Numbered from the stretch's first letter, positions 21,499-34,383 are shown. The stretch is 64,000 nt of DNA from Epiperipatus broadwayi (GCA_028023455.1 JAQFVV010012418.1:6813244-6877243), one strand, 5' to 3'. Translations and numbers: made by a program. Notes: generated by a model not told the origin, from the letters alone.

Positions 21499-21803
21499 AT
21501 ATGGGTAAGTGAATAACCAGATGTTATTGACTTCACTGAAAAAATTAAAAGACTGAAATGGAATTGAGCTGGACATATTGCTAGAAGAGGTGATAATAGA
21601 TGGATAATTGAAATCTTAAACAGGATTCTAAGAGATTGTAAAAGACCCAGAAGAAGACCACATGTGAGATGGATGGATGAAATAAGAAAGTGTGCAGGAA
21701 TGATGTGGAGAAGAGAAGCTAAAGATCGGAGAAGATGGTTTGAACTTGGAGAGACTTTCATCCTGCAGTGGAGTGATAATGGTTGATGATGATGATGATA
21801 ATA
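21499..21803 (+). mobile_element. 5'-truncated RTE-like LINE 3' end
   Basis: About 305 bp encoding the C-terminal tail of an RTE-type RT polyprotein, with small frame breaks: WNxAGHIARRGDNRWIIEIL, then DCKRPRRRPHVRWMDEIRK and a Trp-rich ending. After the stop it finishes in the simple repeat (TGATGATGATGA) typical of RTE-clade 3' ends. It is similar to the 3' end of the copy at 40208-42530. The 5' end is truncated next to the palindrome at 21260-21472. Confidence 0.8.
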
Positions 21804-22674
21804 TTTTGTTAAATTTAAAGAAAGCATCTCTCTCCGTTGGGGCATAAGAAATCTATAAGATTCTCTAAGGAGTAGGCCATACTATATATGTATATAGAAG
21901 TGAGTAATTATTGTACTAGAAGACATAAACATACTAATGCAATCAAATATCATTTACCACCTTCAATAGTTGCCCTCCATATTTTAACCACTACCAAGTC
22001 TTATTTGATTCAACAATCAGTATCAAAGAATATTTAGAGAGAATGCAGAGATTTTGAAGAGAATGAATTATATGAATATACAAAGCAAAACAGTCAAATT
22101 ATCATCTTTATGAAAGATTCTTTTTACATAAATTAATAAAATAACAAATTTAAATCCACTAAATCAGATTTCATCATCTTGAGTTTGATTCTCATTCATT
22201 ATTTAGTTTTTATCTTTACTAGACAAAATATAACCTTTTTACTTGTTCTATTTTGCTCTGTGATTTCACATGTTCTAATAAATTGCATGAGTATTTATTA
22301 AGTTAATGTTTTATTATTATTCATACTATTATCTTTATTTTTTCAATGACTACAGAATAATAACTTAACCCAGGTGAAGATCAATGTTATTTTTCTAAAA
22401 TGTTGATGCATTTTTAATATTTTTATATTTACATAAAACTGCAAACAATTATTCTATATCTTTTGAGTGCAAAAACTCTACACCATAACATATTTTGAAA
22501 ACATGAAAACAAAGGTACCTGAAAATAAAAAGACTCTCATTAAAGTGGTTAATATAAACAACCAATGTAAAAATATAATAAAAGTTGCCCATATCAGTTT
22601 AGTACACTGGATATTGGTGGACTCATTGCTGAAGTCACCAGGATCAATCATCAGTTAGTTAACATAGTTTAGAC

Positions 22675-23207
22675 CAATGTTCTTTAACCCTTGGTCCGCG
22701 GCCCGGCGCCAGGCCACGGAACTTTTCTGCAGGTCCGCGTGCTAGATGGGCAGTAAAAAGTTTGTAATAATAAATAATAAGAGTTTAAACTTTTAATTAA
22801 TATAGCCAATTTTTATTTATTTTTTCATCTCATTTTTACCCAATTAAAAAGAAAGAAAACAGAACGAAAACAAAATCTAATCAATCATTCATAAATTAAT
22901 TTGTTTTTCTAGTTATCACAGGTGTTTAGGGGGGGGGAAGGGTAGAATTAATTTTTTTATTACTTTTCTAAAAAAATTTAAAAAAAAAGTTTTTTATTAT
23001 ATAAACTCCATATATATATATATAAAACTTTATCTTATATATTTAACATTGTTGTTTTGATCAGTTATAACAATTATGCTTATCTTTAAGAAAATTTATC
23101 TATAGTCTTCTGCCGGTCTTCGAAATCTTATCCTTATTTTTGCTGGTCCACGGAACCTTATCCTTATTTTTACGGGTCCGCAGGTGTGAAAAGGTTGAAG
23201 ACCACTG
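22675..23207. mobile_element. Non-autonomous hAT element, 533 bp, with intact target duplication
   Basis: The terminal inverted repeats read CAATGTTCTTTAACC at the left and CAGTGGTCTTCAACC at the right end (reverse complement). They are flanked by identical 8-bp duplications GTTTAGAC at 22667-22674 and 23208-23215. An 8-bp duplication of form nnnTAnnn and CAGnGGTnnTnAACC-type ends are characteristic of the Buster/Ac side of the hAT superfamily. Subterminal GC-rich blocks (gtccgcgg..ggcc; gtccacgg, gggtccgcagg) stand out strongly in this AT-rich DNA. The interior is AT-rich with a G8 run and has no transposase, so movement required a partner element. Confidence 0.9.
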
Positions 23208-25574
23208 GTTTAGACTAATAGAATGGGAACTATTAGATGTATATTCTGCCATTAAAAGGCTTTAGTGGTCACATAAGCTGAGAAATTACCTGTATGATTA
23301 TATATGTTGCAATAAAAATGAAATAAAATTGAGCATAATTATAAATGGAAGCTTGTATCTACATTATGAATAGATGTAGTTTTAGCTCAAATTTTGGAAT
23401 CTGATAACTTCGGAGTTGCATATTGCTCTTTTATCCCAAACTGGTGTTCTTTTTATCATGATAAACATAAATGTATTTTTTTAATTTTACTTGAAATTTG
23501 TAAATAAATATTTTCATGATTCTAGGAGAGAAAAAGTCTGTTTTTCCACATTGTTCTTTAGAATCAGTTCTTATTATATATTAATAATTACTGTGTATGA
23601 TTAATATTTAATAATAAAAATTTGTGATTATACTCAACTGCCAAAATATTTTTTTATTTTTGTTATTTTAAAAGAATTTTAAATTTTCATTATATGTACA
23701 TCAACTCAGTTATGCTCTATTACTAAAATAAATGTTTAAGTACAATCATATCCTTTCAGAAATCCATATTTTTTACAATTTATTTTTCACTGTCTTTAAA
23801 ATTCTTTTATTTACTATTTTTTTGTCAGAATATTTAAACAATATAGCATTTCATGTTAAAAAGGTTGCCAATTCCTGGATTAGAACTTCACAAATGAAAA
23901 CTAGTCTGAAGATATTTTATAAAAAGGCATCTAATTAAAAGCTCTAGTAACCTTAATATAAAAGAATTGACTCTCACAATCACAAAAAAAAGATATAAGA
24001 GATAATCAAAGTATAAGAGTAAATCAAGACTCATGAAAAGACCATTGAAAAAATCCAATTATTAAAAAACAATATTAAAAAAAATAAATTCAGAATAATT
24101 AAGATTTTCAGATGAAACTTTCTGGAGTGCTTCATAATTGTCCCGAAAAGAATATGGAAAGCAATCATAAAATGAAATTATTGTAGCGAGTGTCAAAAAA
24201 CAAAAATAAAAAACCAAAACTGAACTACTAACGTTGGCGAATTTCTCATTTATATGTGGCAGAAACTGAATAATTTTCTTCAGAATAAAATCCCTTTGAG
24301 GTTTGTGATAATATCACTAAGATTGCATTGATCACTACAATAACACAAATCTTCTAAGGGCATATATGCTACTTCATGTTTTCAGAATATGTAATTATTT
24401 GATGCATCATTATAAATATCAACATGAAGTCAAAAAATTACATTGTTTATTGTTTATGTAAAAACTTGTATTAGACTATCTTGGTTAAATCTAGAAATAA
24501 CATATAAAAGGATCGAGGATAAAAACATTTCATCCAGTTTGTTAAAACATTTACAATCAAGTTTTCATTACAGAATATAAAAAAATTGCCTGTTTTTTAA
24601 AATTAAAAGTGCAGTGAACTCTTTTAAAAGATGTATTGAATAGATTGTTACAAGTTTTTTCTGATTTAAATTTGAGCTTGACCTATAAACTATTAATAGA
24701 AATAGTTTCATTCTGAATTATAGATCTTTTCAGTTCCATTTAAAAAAGTACATTTGAAAAAATTTGTTTTTCAAATGTTTTATTATTTAGACATTATTAA
24801 TGTGTTTAATTACATTATTATTGCTATAAATTTTGCTCATTTAATATAAAAATTTTTATATTCTACATTAATATGGTCTTTCATATTTATAAATCATAGC
24901 AAGGAAGTTTTTAAAAAACAAAGTGACAAATTTAATGGTTAATTTAAAAAAATGATACTTGATAACATCAATGTAACAATTGACATAAAGAAGTTTGCAC
25001 ATAGGAATTCCTTGGGTTTTAAATTGACAGAATGGATTATGAAGATATTTTACCATATGTGCTGAGAGCTTCCTTTTAATATGAGTTAAGCTGATAAAAT
25101 TGTTAAATATTAATTCTTTGATAGATAAAAAAAAGTTTGAGCTCTAAATTATTGCTTATGTGCATTTCAATTTGCTTGGAATTATTAACTAACCATCTAA
25201 AAATTCATATTATTATTGGCAAGAATCCATTTATGTTATTGAATTTATGTCACTGCAACTGAATGTCTATTTTCTCTTTATAGCCTTTATAGATTTACAG
25301 TTATTAATAGGCCAATGTAAAGAAACCTCTCATTATTTAACTTATAATCTATTGAGACAATTCATCACCATTAGATTGATACTAAACAATTTATTTTATG
25401 CATTTTATTTTTCCAGTAGTATATAATATTTTTAGCTGAAACAATGGAAATACTTTTCAAATATTTTTTTTGACTTTATGTATCAATATAATTTACTATT
25501 CACCACAAAGACTTTAGAGTACTAGTGAGTTATAATATAGGAATGATGTGTTTTGTGTTTTAACTCTTCTGGGA

Positions 25575-25730
25575 CAATGTGTTAACATTAAATTTGGTTT
25601 TAAATTCGAAAAAATTACTGAAATGTTTGAAATAATTCATGTATGATAGTTCTGCCATGAACGACAAGAGTATTTTCAAATGGTTTGAAAAATTTTATGA
25701 TGGCAGAGAGAGCAATGAAAATAATAAAAT
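25575..25730 (+). pseudogene. Mariner-type transposase N-terminal relic
   Basis: One frame reads VNIKFGFKFEKITEMFEIIH. After a 1-nt shift it becomes SSAMNDKSIFKWFEKFYDGR followed by ESNE. The order 'xINIKFxxKxxKxxxEMxxxxY...A(L/M)xxxxVFxWxxxFxxGRES' is that of the N-terminal HTH region of Tc1/mariner transposases of the SETMAR/Mos type. The catalytic part was not recovered downstream. Confidence 0.6.
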
Positions 25731-25824
25731 ATATGAAACATATTGTCACATCCCATGTTAAACGCATCATTCAAATACATTAGTGCCTTACTTTGGGGAG
25801 AATAGCTCAATTATGTTGTTATGT

Positions 25825-25920
25825 AATGGAAGGGTAAATTCAAAGATGGTATTACAGAAAGTGTGGAGAGAAAACCGTCACCTTTTCACTGGACCCACTC
25901 TGTATATCGATAATTTTTTC
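25825..25920 (+). other. Possible piggyBac-like transposase scrap
   Basis: A short open stretch reads VNSKMVLQKVWRENRHLFT and then GPTLYIDNFFT before a stop. In piggyBac transposases a catalytic-region motif of form 'G..(L/V)(Y/F)xDN(F/W)(Y/F)TS' is preceded by a run like VVL.L.... The match is short and could be chance or part of an unrelated relic. Confidence 0.25.
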
Positions 25921-26585
25921 ACATAATAGAAATCATGACAGTAATCCTTCATTTATGATTACTTCAAAATATTGGTTTTTGATATTATCATATTTCCACT
26001 TTGTAAATCTTTAATTTAAATAAAACTGTAACATTGTTATTTCAGATTAAGCAACATGACCCAAAAGAATATGAATGGTTTAGTTGTTCGTTTACATCTT
26101 TGGACAAATATGCTTTAAATTTTTGTAAAATTTATTCATTTTGTTGATATAAAATGTTAGTTACAAAATTATATATAAACTTATATTTCACATTTTCATG
26201 AATTTGATGAATATTCCACTATGTAAACAGATTAAAATTTATATGTACACACACACACTATTTTAAAAAAAAACCCATATATATATATATTGCAAAAATA
26301 ATCAATTAAATCTATTGATATATATTTTTTTAAATATTATTTTTATCTAGTTTATTTTATTAAGTGTAGCATGAAATAAAAAATATATATAAAAAAAAAA
26401 CGGAATTAGATTTCATCCATGATATAAATAAATTATTTTTTTATTATATTTACTTCTCATTGATAGGATTATTTTTTGAAAATACTAATTGCTCCCAGGA
26501 ATATTCATGAGAGATATGATAATTATAAAAAAGTACATTAAAATAATTATGTATACAAATTTTAATATTTTTTATGTAAACTAAC

Positions 26586-26677
26586 CTTTTGGCTACACCA
26601 AGCACACTTCGACTTAGCTGTAATACATGACTTGCAACTTCTTTTAGATGCACAAATATCTGATATTTCTGATTTTG
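26586..26677 (-). CDS. Integrin beta subunit, second coding exon (first half of PSI domain)
   Basis: A 92-nt exon bounded by an acceptor (atttttattgctag) and a donor (aaaag|gttagt). It starts in codon position 2, so its CA joins the single A left by the exon ending at 32023 to make a Thr codon. It then encodes 30 residues, KSEISDICASKRSCKSC followed by ITAKSKCAWCSQK. Cysteines are spaced C-x5-C-x2-C-x6-C-x2-C with the invariant Trp in CxWC, the PSI signature of integrin beta chains. With the next exon this completes the seven-cysteine set. The exon ends in phase 0, matching the exon at 13656. The short CWC-to-RC distance is like invertebrate beta chains; the paralogue cannot be assigned from this fragment. 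Confidence 0.92.
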
Positions 26678-29600
26678 CTAGCAATAAAAATTCAAGATTA
26701 ATAATGTCAGTTTTATTTTTAAATATTTTGATACATACATACATATATATATATAATCCTGTTTGATGACTCAAGATATAATATTAGGCTATCTTAAAAA
26801 CTAAATGCATTACTCCTACTAATATCCTGCATTTATAACATGTTTAATGCTTACAGGCAACTAATTATACTAACTATTCATTTCTGATTATTATTAATCA
26901 TTTTTTGAGTTGATTCTGTGTAGACAATAATTAATATTATGAATTTAGCATAAAAAAACTGGGAGGCTTCCTAGAAATGATGTGGCAAAGTGGAGAATAA
27001 AAATTTAAAACTACTGGATCAATGTTTTCACTCTGCTAATTGTTAAAACATGAGGTAAATGGATTTGTCATTTGCTCATGATTCTGAACATTTTTAACTA
27101 CAGTCTTATGTACCATGGAGCAAGATATTGTGAAAATTATTTCTTTTCTTTTTTTTTCATATCCCTTGTAAAAGAGATTCTATTCAGATTTTTTTTGCAA
27201 ATATAATATCTAATTAAAGTAATTAAATGTTCTAAATTTTTTATATTATATTCTTCAATAACTTTTGCTAATGTAATCAAAATTTTGGGCAAATGATTCC
27301 AATCGATAATTACCTTATGAGAAATGATGAAGAAATCTCTGTTAATAATAATATCCAAGAATCAACTTTATTAGAGAATACAATATTTTTATTTTGTCTT
27401 CTAACTTTTGAATAAGATATGGAAGCTAAGATCAGAAGTTGATAATTTTGTATTAATATATATTAAAAAGTTAATCATGACCATGGTTTCAGCATCTGTA
27501 AGTGTAAGATCACCACTCTTTACTTCTATCAGAAGGAACTCTTTATTAGACTATGATTACTTTATAGTGCACTGGCACTAACCAAACTAATTCAGATTAA
27601 AATGGAATCTTTAGCTTCTAGCTAATAATATATAGATATCTATTGACCAAATATTATTGAATCACAATTTCAACAGGTCTTTCATATGAAAAAATATCTA
27701 TGCCTGTTGTAACCTGAAAAGATGTCAAGGTCTCCTTGGCTTTGATTCAAATCATAGGCCATAACTTTGGTAGGTACATTTGATATAACCATGGAAATAT
27801 GCTACCCTTTAAATTATTTATTTTTTTACCATTTAAACATATGATGGCAGACAATGGAAAATGCTCTCAATGTTTTAAATGTAATCTATAAAGGCAGTTT
27901 TCTAATTAATGTTCAAAGAGTTCAAATGCTCTTAATCAGCCAGTGTTCAAAGAGCTCAGATGCCTTCAATCAGCCAGTGATGAAACAAAATCTTCATAAA
28001 CCTTTATTGGGTGGTTAATAGCTCAACAAGTTAATTAAATTTAAATAATGCATTTTTTTTAAATAAAAAAGCAGATTAGATATTAAGGTACAAGACATAC
28101 TCCAATGTACTACTATTGAATTTGTCAAATTAAAAGATATATTTTATCGTAATGATATAATTATTTATTATAATGATATAAATACATGAATTAAATTAAT
28201 TATGTATAGAGATTCTTTTAAATTTATTGTATGAAAAGTAAAACATAGATTGCTATGATCATAACATGCACCAGTAAAACTTTATTTAAAAATATCTGTA
28301 ATATTTTGTAAATACATTGGAAAGATTGTAAAACCAATAAAGATCTTTGTAATTTTGGTAAGTGTGATGATATAAACTATACTATTATTAAAGCACATTT
28401 TTATTAGATTAAGCATGTAATGTGAATGATTGGTCATAAAATATTTTATGATATGCAAGCATGATTTTCATGGGAGAGACAAACTTCCCTGCATTATTAA
28501 AAACTATCTCAAAAATTTTTTAAAGAATCAATTATTTTAAATGGTAGGATGTAAGTGAAAAAAAGAATGTAGATAGACAACTAGGGAAAATAGCAAAGCC
28601 CTTTATGAAAAAAAAAGTTTATTTAAGAATCACAATGTAGCAAACACATTATAAAACAAGTGCTTGCTGGTGTATTTATGTTTTTCAGATTGATTATATA
28701 ATTATTGTGAAAACTCATCTTTAGCTTTTTGTTTTTATTTCCTTTTTTATTTTTCTGGTACAATAATGGGTATACTTGTTTGTTTTAGAGAAATCAATAT
28801 ACTGTTTAATCTATTAAAAAAGAATCAAGAGATTATCCCATATGTTATTATTTCATCTTTGTTATTACAAAGCTTTTATGATTAATAATCAAAATAAAAC
28901 CCTAGATAAAGGAATTTCATTTTTAAATTGATGAGAACTTTCTAAATTTATTTCATCAAATTTATAAAGATTTTAGGCAGATTTACACCACACTCATATT
29001 GCTTTCAAATAAAGAGTTTTACTATAACTTATACATTTCACACAAAACTGGCTAATCTTTTAAGCCTTAACTTTTTTTTTTTTTATTTGAATCCTATTTT
29101 CTAATTTTTAAAATTTATCACTACATCCTACAACTAGTGCTCAAAATTTTTTTCTTTTATATAAAAAATAAAAATTGTTTGGATACAAGATCCAAACAAT
29201 ATATGCATGGTTGAAATTTGTTGGCCCAGTTGATCATGTTCTAAAATATAGACTTGGAACCCAGTAGCTTTTTTTTTTGCATCTAAAGAAATTTTTGTTA
29301 TAGTTAATTAATAATATTATTGAAGAAATAGAAAGAATTGTTAATGAAATTGTCAGTAAACTTCTGTGTTGATAACACATAAAAACTTATCACACACTAT
29401 ATTTAGTAAATAAATAAGAATATATTATATTTGAACACCAGAAGTGATAAAGCATTCTGATGCATGGACCTTTATTTCTCAACTCTACCAAATACCATTA
29501 CACTAAAACACAGAGATTGCTATAACAAGTAATTCACTCACTGTTAGTGATAATTATATGTATATAAAAACAAAACAAGTTAATCTTGGTAATAATATGA

Positions 29601-30518
29601 GATTATTACATTTTGTTCAGTTTTTTTTTTTAAATAATACGTCTCTCATATTGTATAGAAATATATATGTATGTGCTTCTGTTAAGTTATCTACTTAAAA
29701 AATGTTGAGAATACTAGGCATCAGAGTATTATTAAAAAAATGATTATACAATCGTTTCAGGTGCTAGTGTGAATTAACTTGCCATTTCTGCAATCTTCTA
29801 GCATCTGATGTTTAGAGTTATATTATAAACATGAATGAATTTTTAATATTATTAAGATGCATTATACATATATACACATTCTTCTGCTAAACTACCATTC
29901 CAGTCAACTATTGAAAAATTATTATGAATCTGGCTTAATTTGGCTGAAAGCACACTAAACCATAACTAGTAAATTAAACTGAATAAACTTTTATTGTGCC
30001 AATGTTCACAATATTGAAAAACTATACATATATAAATATAATGTTAAAGATCTTTCTTCTCATCAGTTGTTCTACATCTTAGATCTCATCTTTCACAATT
30101 TACTAGTAACCAAATGTTTATATATTTAAATAAATATCACATTTATTTTGATATTTTTTAATCAGAAAATTACTTAAGATACTGTTTGCTTGATGTAATA
30201 TCAAGACCAGTGAAGTAGGAATTATATTTTTTAATATTCTGATTACAATCCATTTATTAATAATTTATAATTAATATTTAATAAGTGTTCTGATAAATCA
30301 TGTGCTGAAAAAATTTTTCATGCATTAAACTCATCATACTATCTTGGGTTAAGTCTTCCAGCAGAGCTATCTATGTCTTACAAAGTCCCATATTGGATTT
30401 AAAATTTTCTAACACCCATATAGTAATATTGAAAAATTTTGTGCTAAGTAGTATAATATTTGCTGCATTTAAATCCTGCAAAGCTTTATCGTATTGTAAT
30501 TATATGTATGTATATATA
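26678..30518. other. Integrin intron, nothing but minor repeats
   Basis: Part of the 5.3-kb first coding intron. Minor structures are a 34-bp-period duplication at 27911-27978 (gttcaaagag..cagccagt, twice) and an 11-bp stem hairpin at 29174-29200 (attgtttggat, loop acaag). No exon or transposon ORF seen. Confidence 0.5.
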
Positions 30519-31291
30519 TAATCAAAATTACCCCAAATTCACAACTCAACCAGACTAGCCAAGAAAATAAACTCTAAAATACTACCAATGGTTTCACTGA
30601 TACAAGCAGACTTCTCAAGTGTAAAGAACTACAAAATAACAACATATTTAAAACATTATCCACAATTCCACTTACTTCTTATCCACTCTTAATATTAAAA
30701 GAACTTTTAAATAAGTTAATTGCTAATATTAGCCTTATATACGTATTACATGCTGACTTCACGCTTAATAAGAATTAATATTTACAACTTTAAATTGATT
30801 CAAAATATTTCTAAATTTAATATCTGAATATTGACTCATTGTAAATCAAAAGATTTCACAAATGTTAATGTTTAGCAGAAATAGTGGACTTAATCAGGGA
30901 AGAATTTATTAGCTTCATGCTCCCAAATCAAAATGCTTTAGATTTGACTATATAATTAAAAAAAATAGGTTAGAGATAAGAGGGTCCCGCTTATCTTTAT
31001 AAAACCGAATCTTGCTTTATGATTTGTAGAGATCTCTCTTGCTAAAATTAAGCACTCAAGGAGCATGTACTAAGGTTTTAGCCTTATATAAGTAATATTA
31101 ATATTAAAAATTATTTTAAGGATGGATGGGAAGTGGAATTGTGGGTACTGTTTAGTTTAAATAGGTTGCTATTTTATAGTTCTTTACACTTGAGAAGTCT
31201 GCTTGTAGCAATGAAACCATTGGTAGTGTTTTAGAGTTTAATTTTTCTTGGCTAGTTTGGTCGAATTGTAAATTTGGGGTCATTCTGATTA
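30519..31291. mobile_element. Long inverted-repeat element with Penelope-like terminal motif
   Basis: Arms of about 195 bp (30519-30712 and 31092-31291) are inverted copies at high identity, sharing accccaaatt, gactagccaagaaaa, actaccaatggtttca and caagcagacttctcaagtgt. Read outward-in on the minus strand, each arm contains CTTGAGAAGTCTGCTTGTA..TGAAACC, a 'CTGA-like..GAAAC' segment of the type found in terminal repeats of Penelope-like elements. The central 380 bp is related in reverse orientation to 964-1230. No RT coding is left inside. It lies in the first coding intron of the integrin gene and could fold into a very long hairpin in that transcript. Confidence 0.65.
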
Positions 31292-32022
31292 TTTATTAAC
31301 TAGTTTAGCTTTATGCTTTTAATGTTTATGTATATATAGATATAAAACTATTAATAATTTGTAAGTATTACAATTAAGATGAAATCTGTGTTTAATGTTT
31401 TGTTTTAATTTTCAATTGTTGACTAGAATATGAGATTTATGATCTGAAGATGATGATGTAAAATTTTAATATTTAATTCCTCAGATAGTGCTTTGTTGCA
31501 TCTTAGATACTCACTAAATAATGTGACATGTGTGTGCTGGTAAAAAGATAAAACATCTTTAATTATCCAATCTTCTCCAACAGACTATCATAAAAGAACA
31601 GTAAACTTAGATACTACTCATCAAGTTTTCCACTTATAAATAGCAAGGATTTGAACAGTTTTTCATTCTTGTTTAATAACTAAATATCCATTTTCTAATA
31701 ATGAATGGTTAGTTAGGATAGACATAGTCCAGTAAACCTAAAAAAAAAAATCTTAAGCTACTGAAAAAAAATTCAAACTCAGGTCATAAAATTGATAATC
31801 AGGTGTGCTAATATTGCATATATATATATATATAATCATTAGAAATCAGTCAACACTTAGACAATCCCAATATTGATAATAATTTCAAACTGTTGTCAAG
31901 GGAACCTTTTAATAATAAAGATGGAATATATATATATGTAATACAAATAATATATATATCAGTTAAAAACTCATTAGAATTAAAAATTTATAATATAAAT
32001 AGATACTAATTACAATACTTAC
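31292..32022. other. Intron 3' flank of exon 1, no feature
   Basis: AT-rich with TA dinucleotide runs (31819-31834, 31928-31940). Nothing else supported. Confidence 0.5.
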
Positions 32023-32102
32023 TTGTTAAATGTTCTTGACAAATAACAAATCCAAATATTAAGAAGCTATTAATAATCACCAAATTCTTCATTAACATCT
32101 AT
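32023..32102 (-). CDS. Integrin beta subunit, first coding exon (start codon and signal peptide)
   Basis: The minus strand reads an acceptor-like ttctattatag, then ATAG, then ATG (32098). A second in-frame ATG lies two codons on (32092), and either could initiate. The 25 codons give MLMKNLVIINSFLIFGFVIC then QEHLT, a classic signal peptide with a hydrophobic core from about residue 6 to 19 and likely cleavage after Cys20. The exon ends in phase 1 at a strong donor (acaa|gtaagt), matching the phase of the exon at 26677. The AG just upstream of the ATG suggests that a separate 5'-UTR exon lies at higher coordinates; I could not place it or the promoter. The link to the PSI exons is inferred from phase, orientation and protein logic. 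Confidence 0.82.
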
Positions 32103-33420
32103 CTATAATAGAAAGAATCTTTTTTAAAGAATTAATTTTTTTGTTACATATATAAAAGCTAATACTTAGAAAAAATATAAAAAGGCAAAAGTTTACAATA
32201 TAGCTGTCAGAAAAAGGCATGGAGATTGCAATAACAAATACATGCACAATAAAGAATTTGTTATATTATCAAAGGGATAACACATTTTAGAAGCCATGCA
32301 AGTTGGAGTTGAAACAAAAGATAATAAGGAGAGGAATTGAAATTTTTGTTACTGGCTTTGAATAGTGAACCAGAATAATGAAATGTGATATTGTAAAATG
32401 AAACCTATAACATTAACATGGGTATGATAATGTTTATACGTGAAATATAAATAAATATCATATCACTGATACAATTAATTCAGGTTGTAAATTGCATAGC
32501 CAGTTTAGAGGATTGATTATTATTTACTAGATGGCAGTTGTTTAAAGTATAATGTCATAATAATAATAAAAGTCAATATTTATGGTGGTAGAATGCAAGT
32601 AAAAAAAATCAAATGGAGAGTAATTCTTCAATAACTAAATAAAAACTTTATTTATTCTCAAGAAATGTGTCAAACATAGTTATAGTAATTAAATACTCTT
32701 AAATCTGATGTATAAATGGATAGTCAATTTTATAGAATGCTTTTTTTAAAGGAAGGAATCTATTGTTTTTTTAGTATTCAATTTTTATAAAGATTGACAA
32801 CTTTAATATTTAAACTTCAATCTTATAAACTCAAATGTTATAAATGTAAAGTTACAAAAGAATATATAATTATTTTTCTTTTGTCTAATTTCATTAAATA
32901 AAATAATGTTAAGAAAAACTATATCTGAAAAATGATAAACAAGACACTTCATTGGTAAGTCAATCAATATATTTATTGAAAAATAAATAGCATTGTTCTT
33001 GATTTCAGATTAACACAGACTAGTGCAGAGAGAACTGTGAGTACATAAAGAGCTAAAAATTACATTAACTTAAATAATGAACAATTTATAAAAATCTATT
33101 ATTAGCAACAAGTTAGCTTGATGCGTATACATTCTCATTCCTACATCTTGCCACTTAGTTGCTAGTTTACACATAAAAAATGGATCTGGGTAAAAATAAC
33201 CATCATTATGTAACAAAGTAAAAATATCAAGGATATTTCAAAATCAAGATATAATTTGTTTTCATTGAAGTAAAAAATAAATCAATGAGTCATTTAATTA
33301 AATAGATAAAATCGATTTTAGATAACCAAGAAAATGTTTTTAATGCAAACATAAAAAAAAGTCATTCTGGAAAAAATTTCTAACACCATGTGATATATTT
33401 GAAAGCAGACCAGAAACTGA
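32103..33420. other. Upstream of integrin exon 1, no supported feature
   Basis: It would contain a 5'-UTR intron if the acceptor at 32103 is used. No promoter or exon is recognisable by eye. Confidence 0.4.
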
Positions 33421-33665
33421 AGAATCTATCACTTATACGTCTATTTATGTATAGACAGAGAAATACTATGTTATGTTTTAATTAGAAAATCATTTTCCAT
33501 ATATTTTTGTTGAACCTTTTGACTTAGTTACTCTAGTTGGATGAAAATGAATCTTTTACCTATTTACATGTGGACAGAGAGATACTATGTAAAGCTTTAA
33601 TCAGAAAATTGTTTTCCAAATATCTTTATTGAACCTTTTATATAGTTAAAGTATTTCTCTTCTCT
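33421..33665. repeat. Two-copy tandem duplication, period 119 bp
   Basis: The block gacagagaaatactatgt..gaaaatcattttcca..gttgaacctttt at 33454 recurs at 33573 with about 15-20% differences. Non-coding. Confidence 0.7.
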
Positions 33666-34383
33666 ATAACTATCTATTGCATACCGAGTATATGAATGAC
33701 AGTCTACTGCTTTTTGTCATTAAAACCATTTCTATATATAATGGTTATGCTTATTTTGAATATTTCTACATATATTTTTAGATTCTTATTAAGAAACTAT
33801 ATTTATTTTTTTCTATGATATTAGTTCTAATGCAATTTTTTTTTTTTTTTTTCAAAAAAAAAAAAGCTTCCTTAAGGTCATTAAAGATTTAAAAAAAAAA
33901 GAACAACACTTCAGGCAGCTTAATTGTTTCACCTCATTATAAAATGTTAATTTAACAGATGAATTTATTGATGGAATAACACTATTTATGTAAATAGTGT
34001 TTTGTTTTGAATGAATTCAGTTGAGGATAAAATCCTACCACAAAGAATATAAGCTATGCTGACTAAAAAAAAAAAAAATGAAAATATTTGTTTTTAATAT
34101 GAATTTAAGTTTTTTCTTTCACAAATGATTAATGATTAGGCACCATTTACTGACTGCTGATATACAAAGATATACAGAAACACTTTAAACGTTTATAAAT
34201 TTATTATAATACTTCTCTCTCTTTTCTTCTTATATATGGATTTATGAGCGTGTGCCTAAACAGGAGAAATTCTCATCTAAGTCTAGTTCAAATGATTGCT
34301 ACCATTAAAATTTCAATAATGCAAAGGGATAAAAAAAGAAAAAATACTATTTTCATTTACTTACTTATTTTTTCTGTCTTCAG

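Larger units (their letters stand above)
13657..26585 (-). other. Integrin beta intron, about 12.9 kb, full of repeats
   Basis: This is the interval between the two PSI exons. It contains R1 repeat copies (14785-15025, 17762-17960, 18065-18430), an LINE RT relic (18540-19215), a tRNA-cored palindromic MITE (19310-19746), a duplication (20868-21060), a Penelope-like palindrome (21260-21472), an RTE 3' end (21499-21803), a hAT element (22675-23207) and a mariner scrap (25575-25730). Outside these I see nothing supported, in particular at 15026-16659, 19749-20867, 21804-22666 and 23216-25574. Confidence 0.8.
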
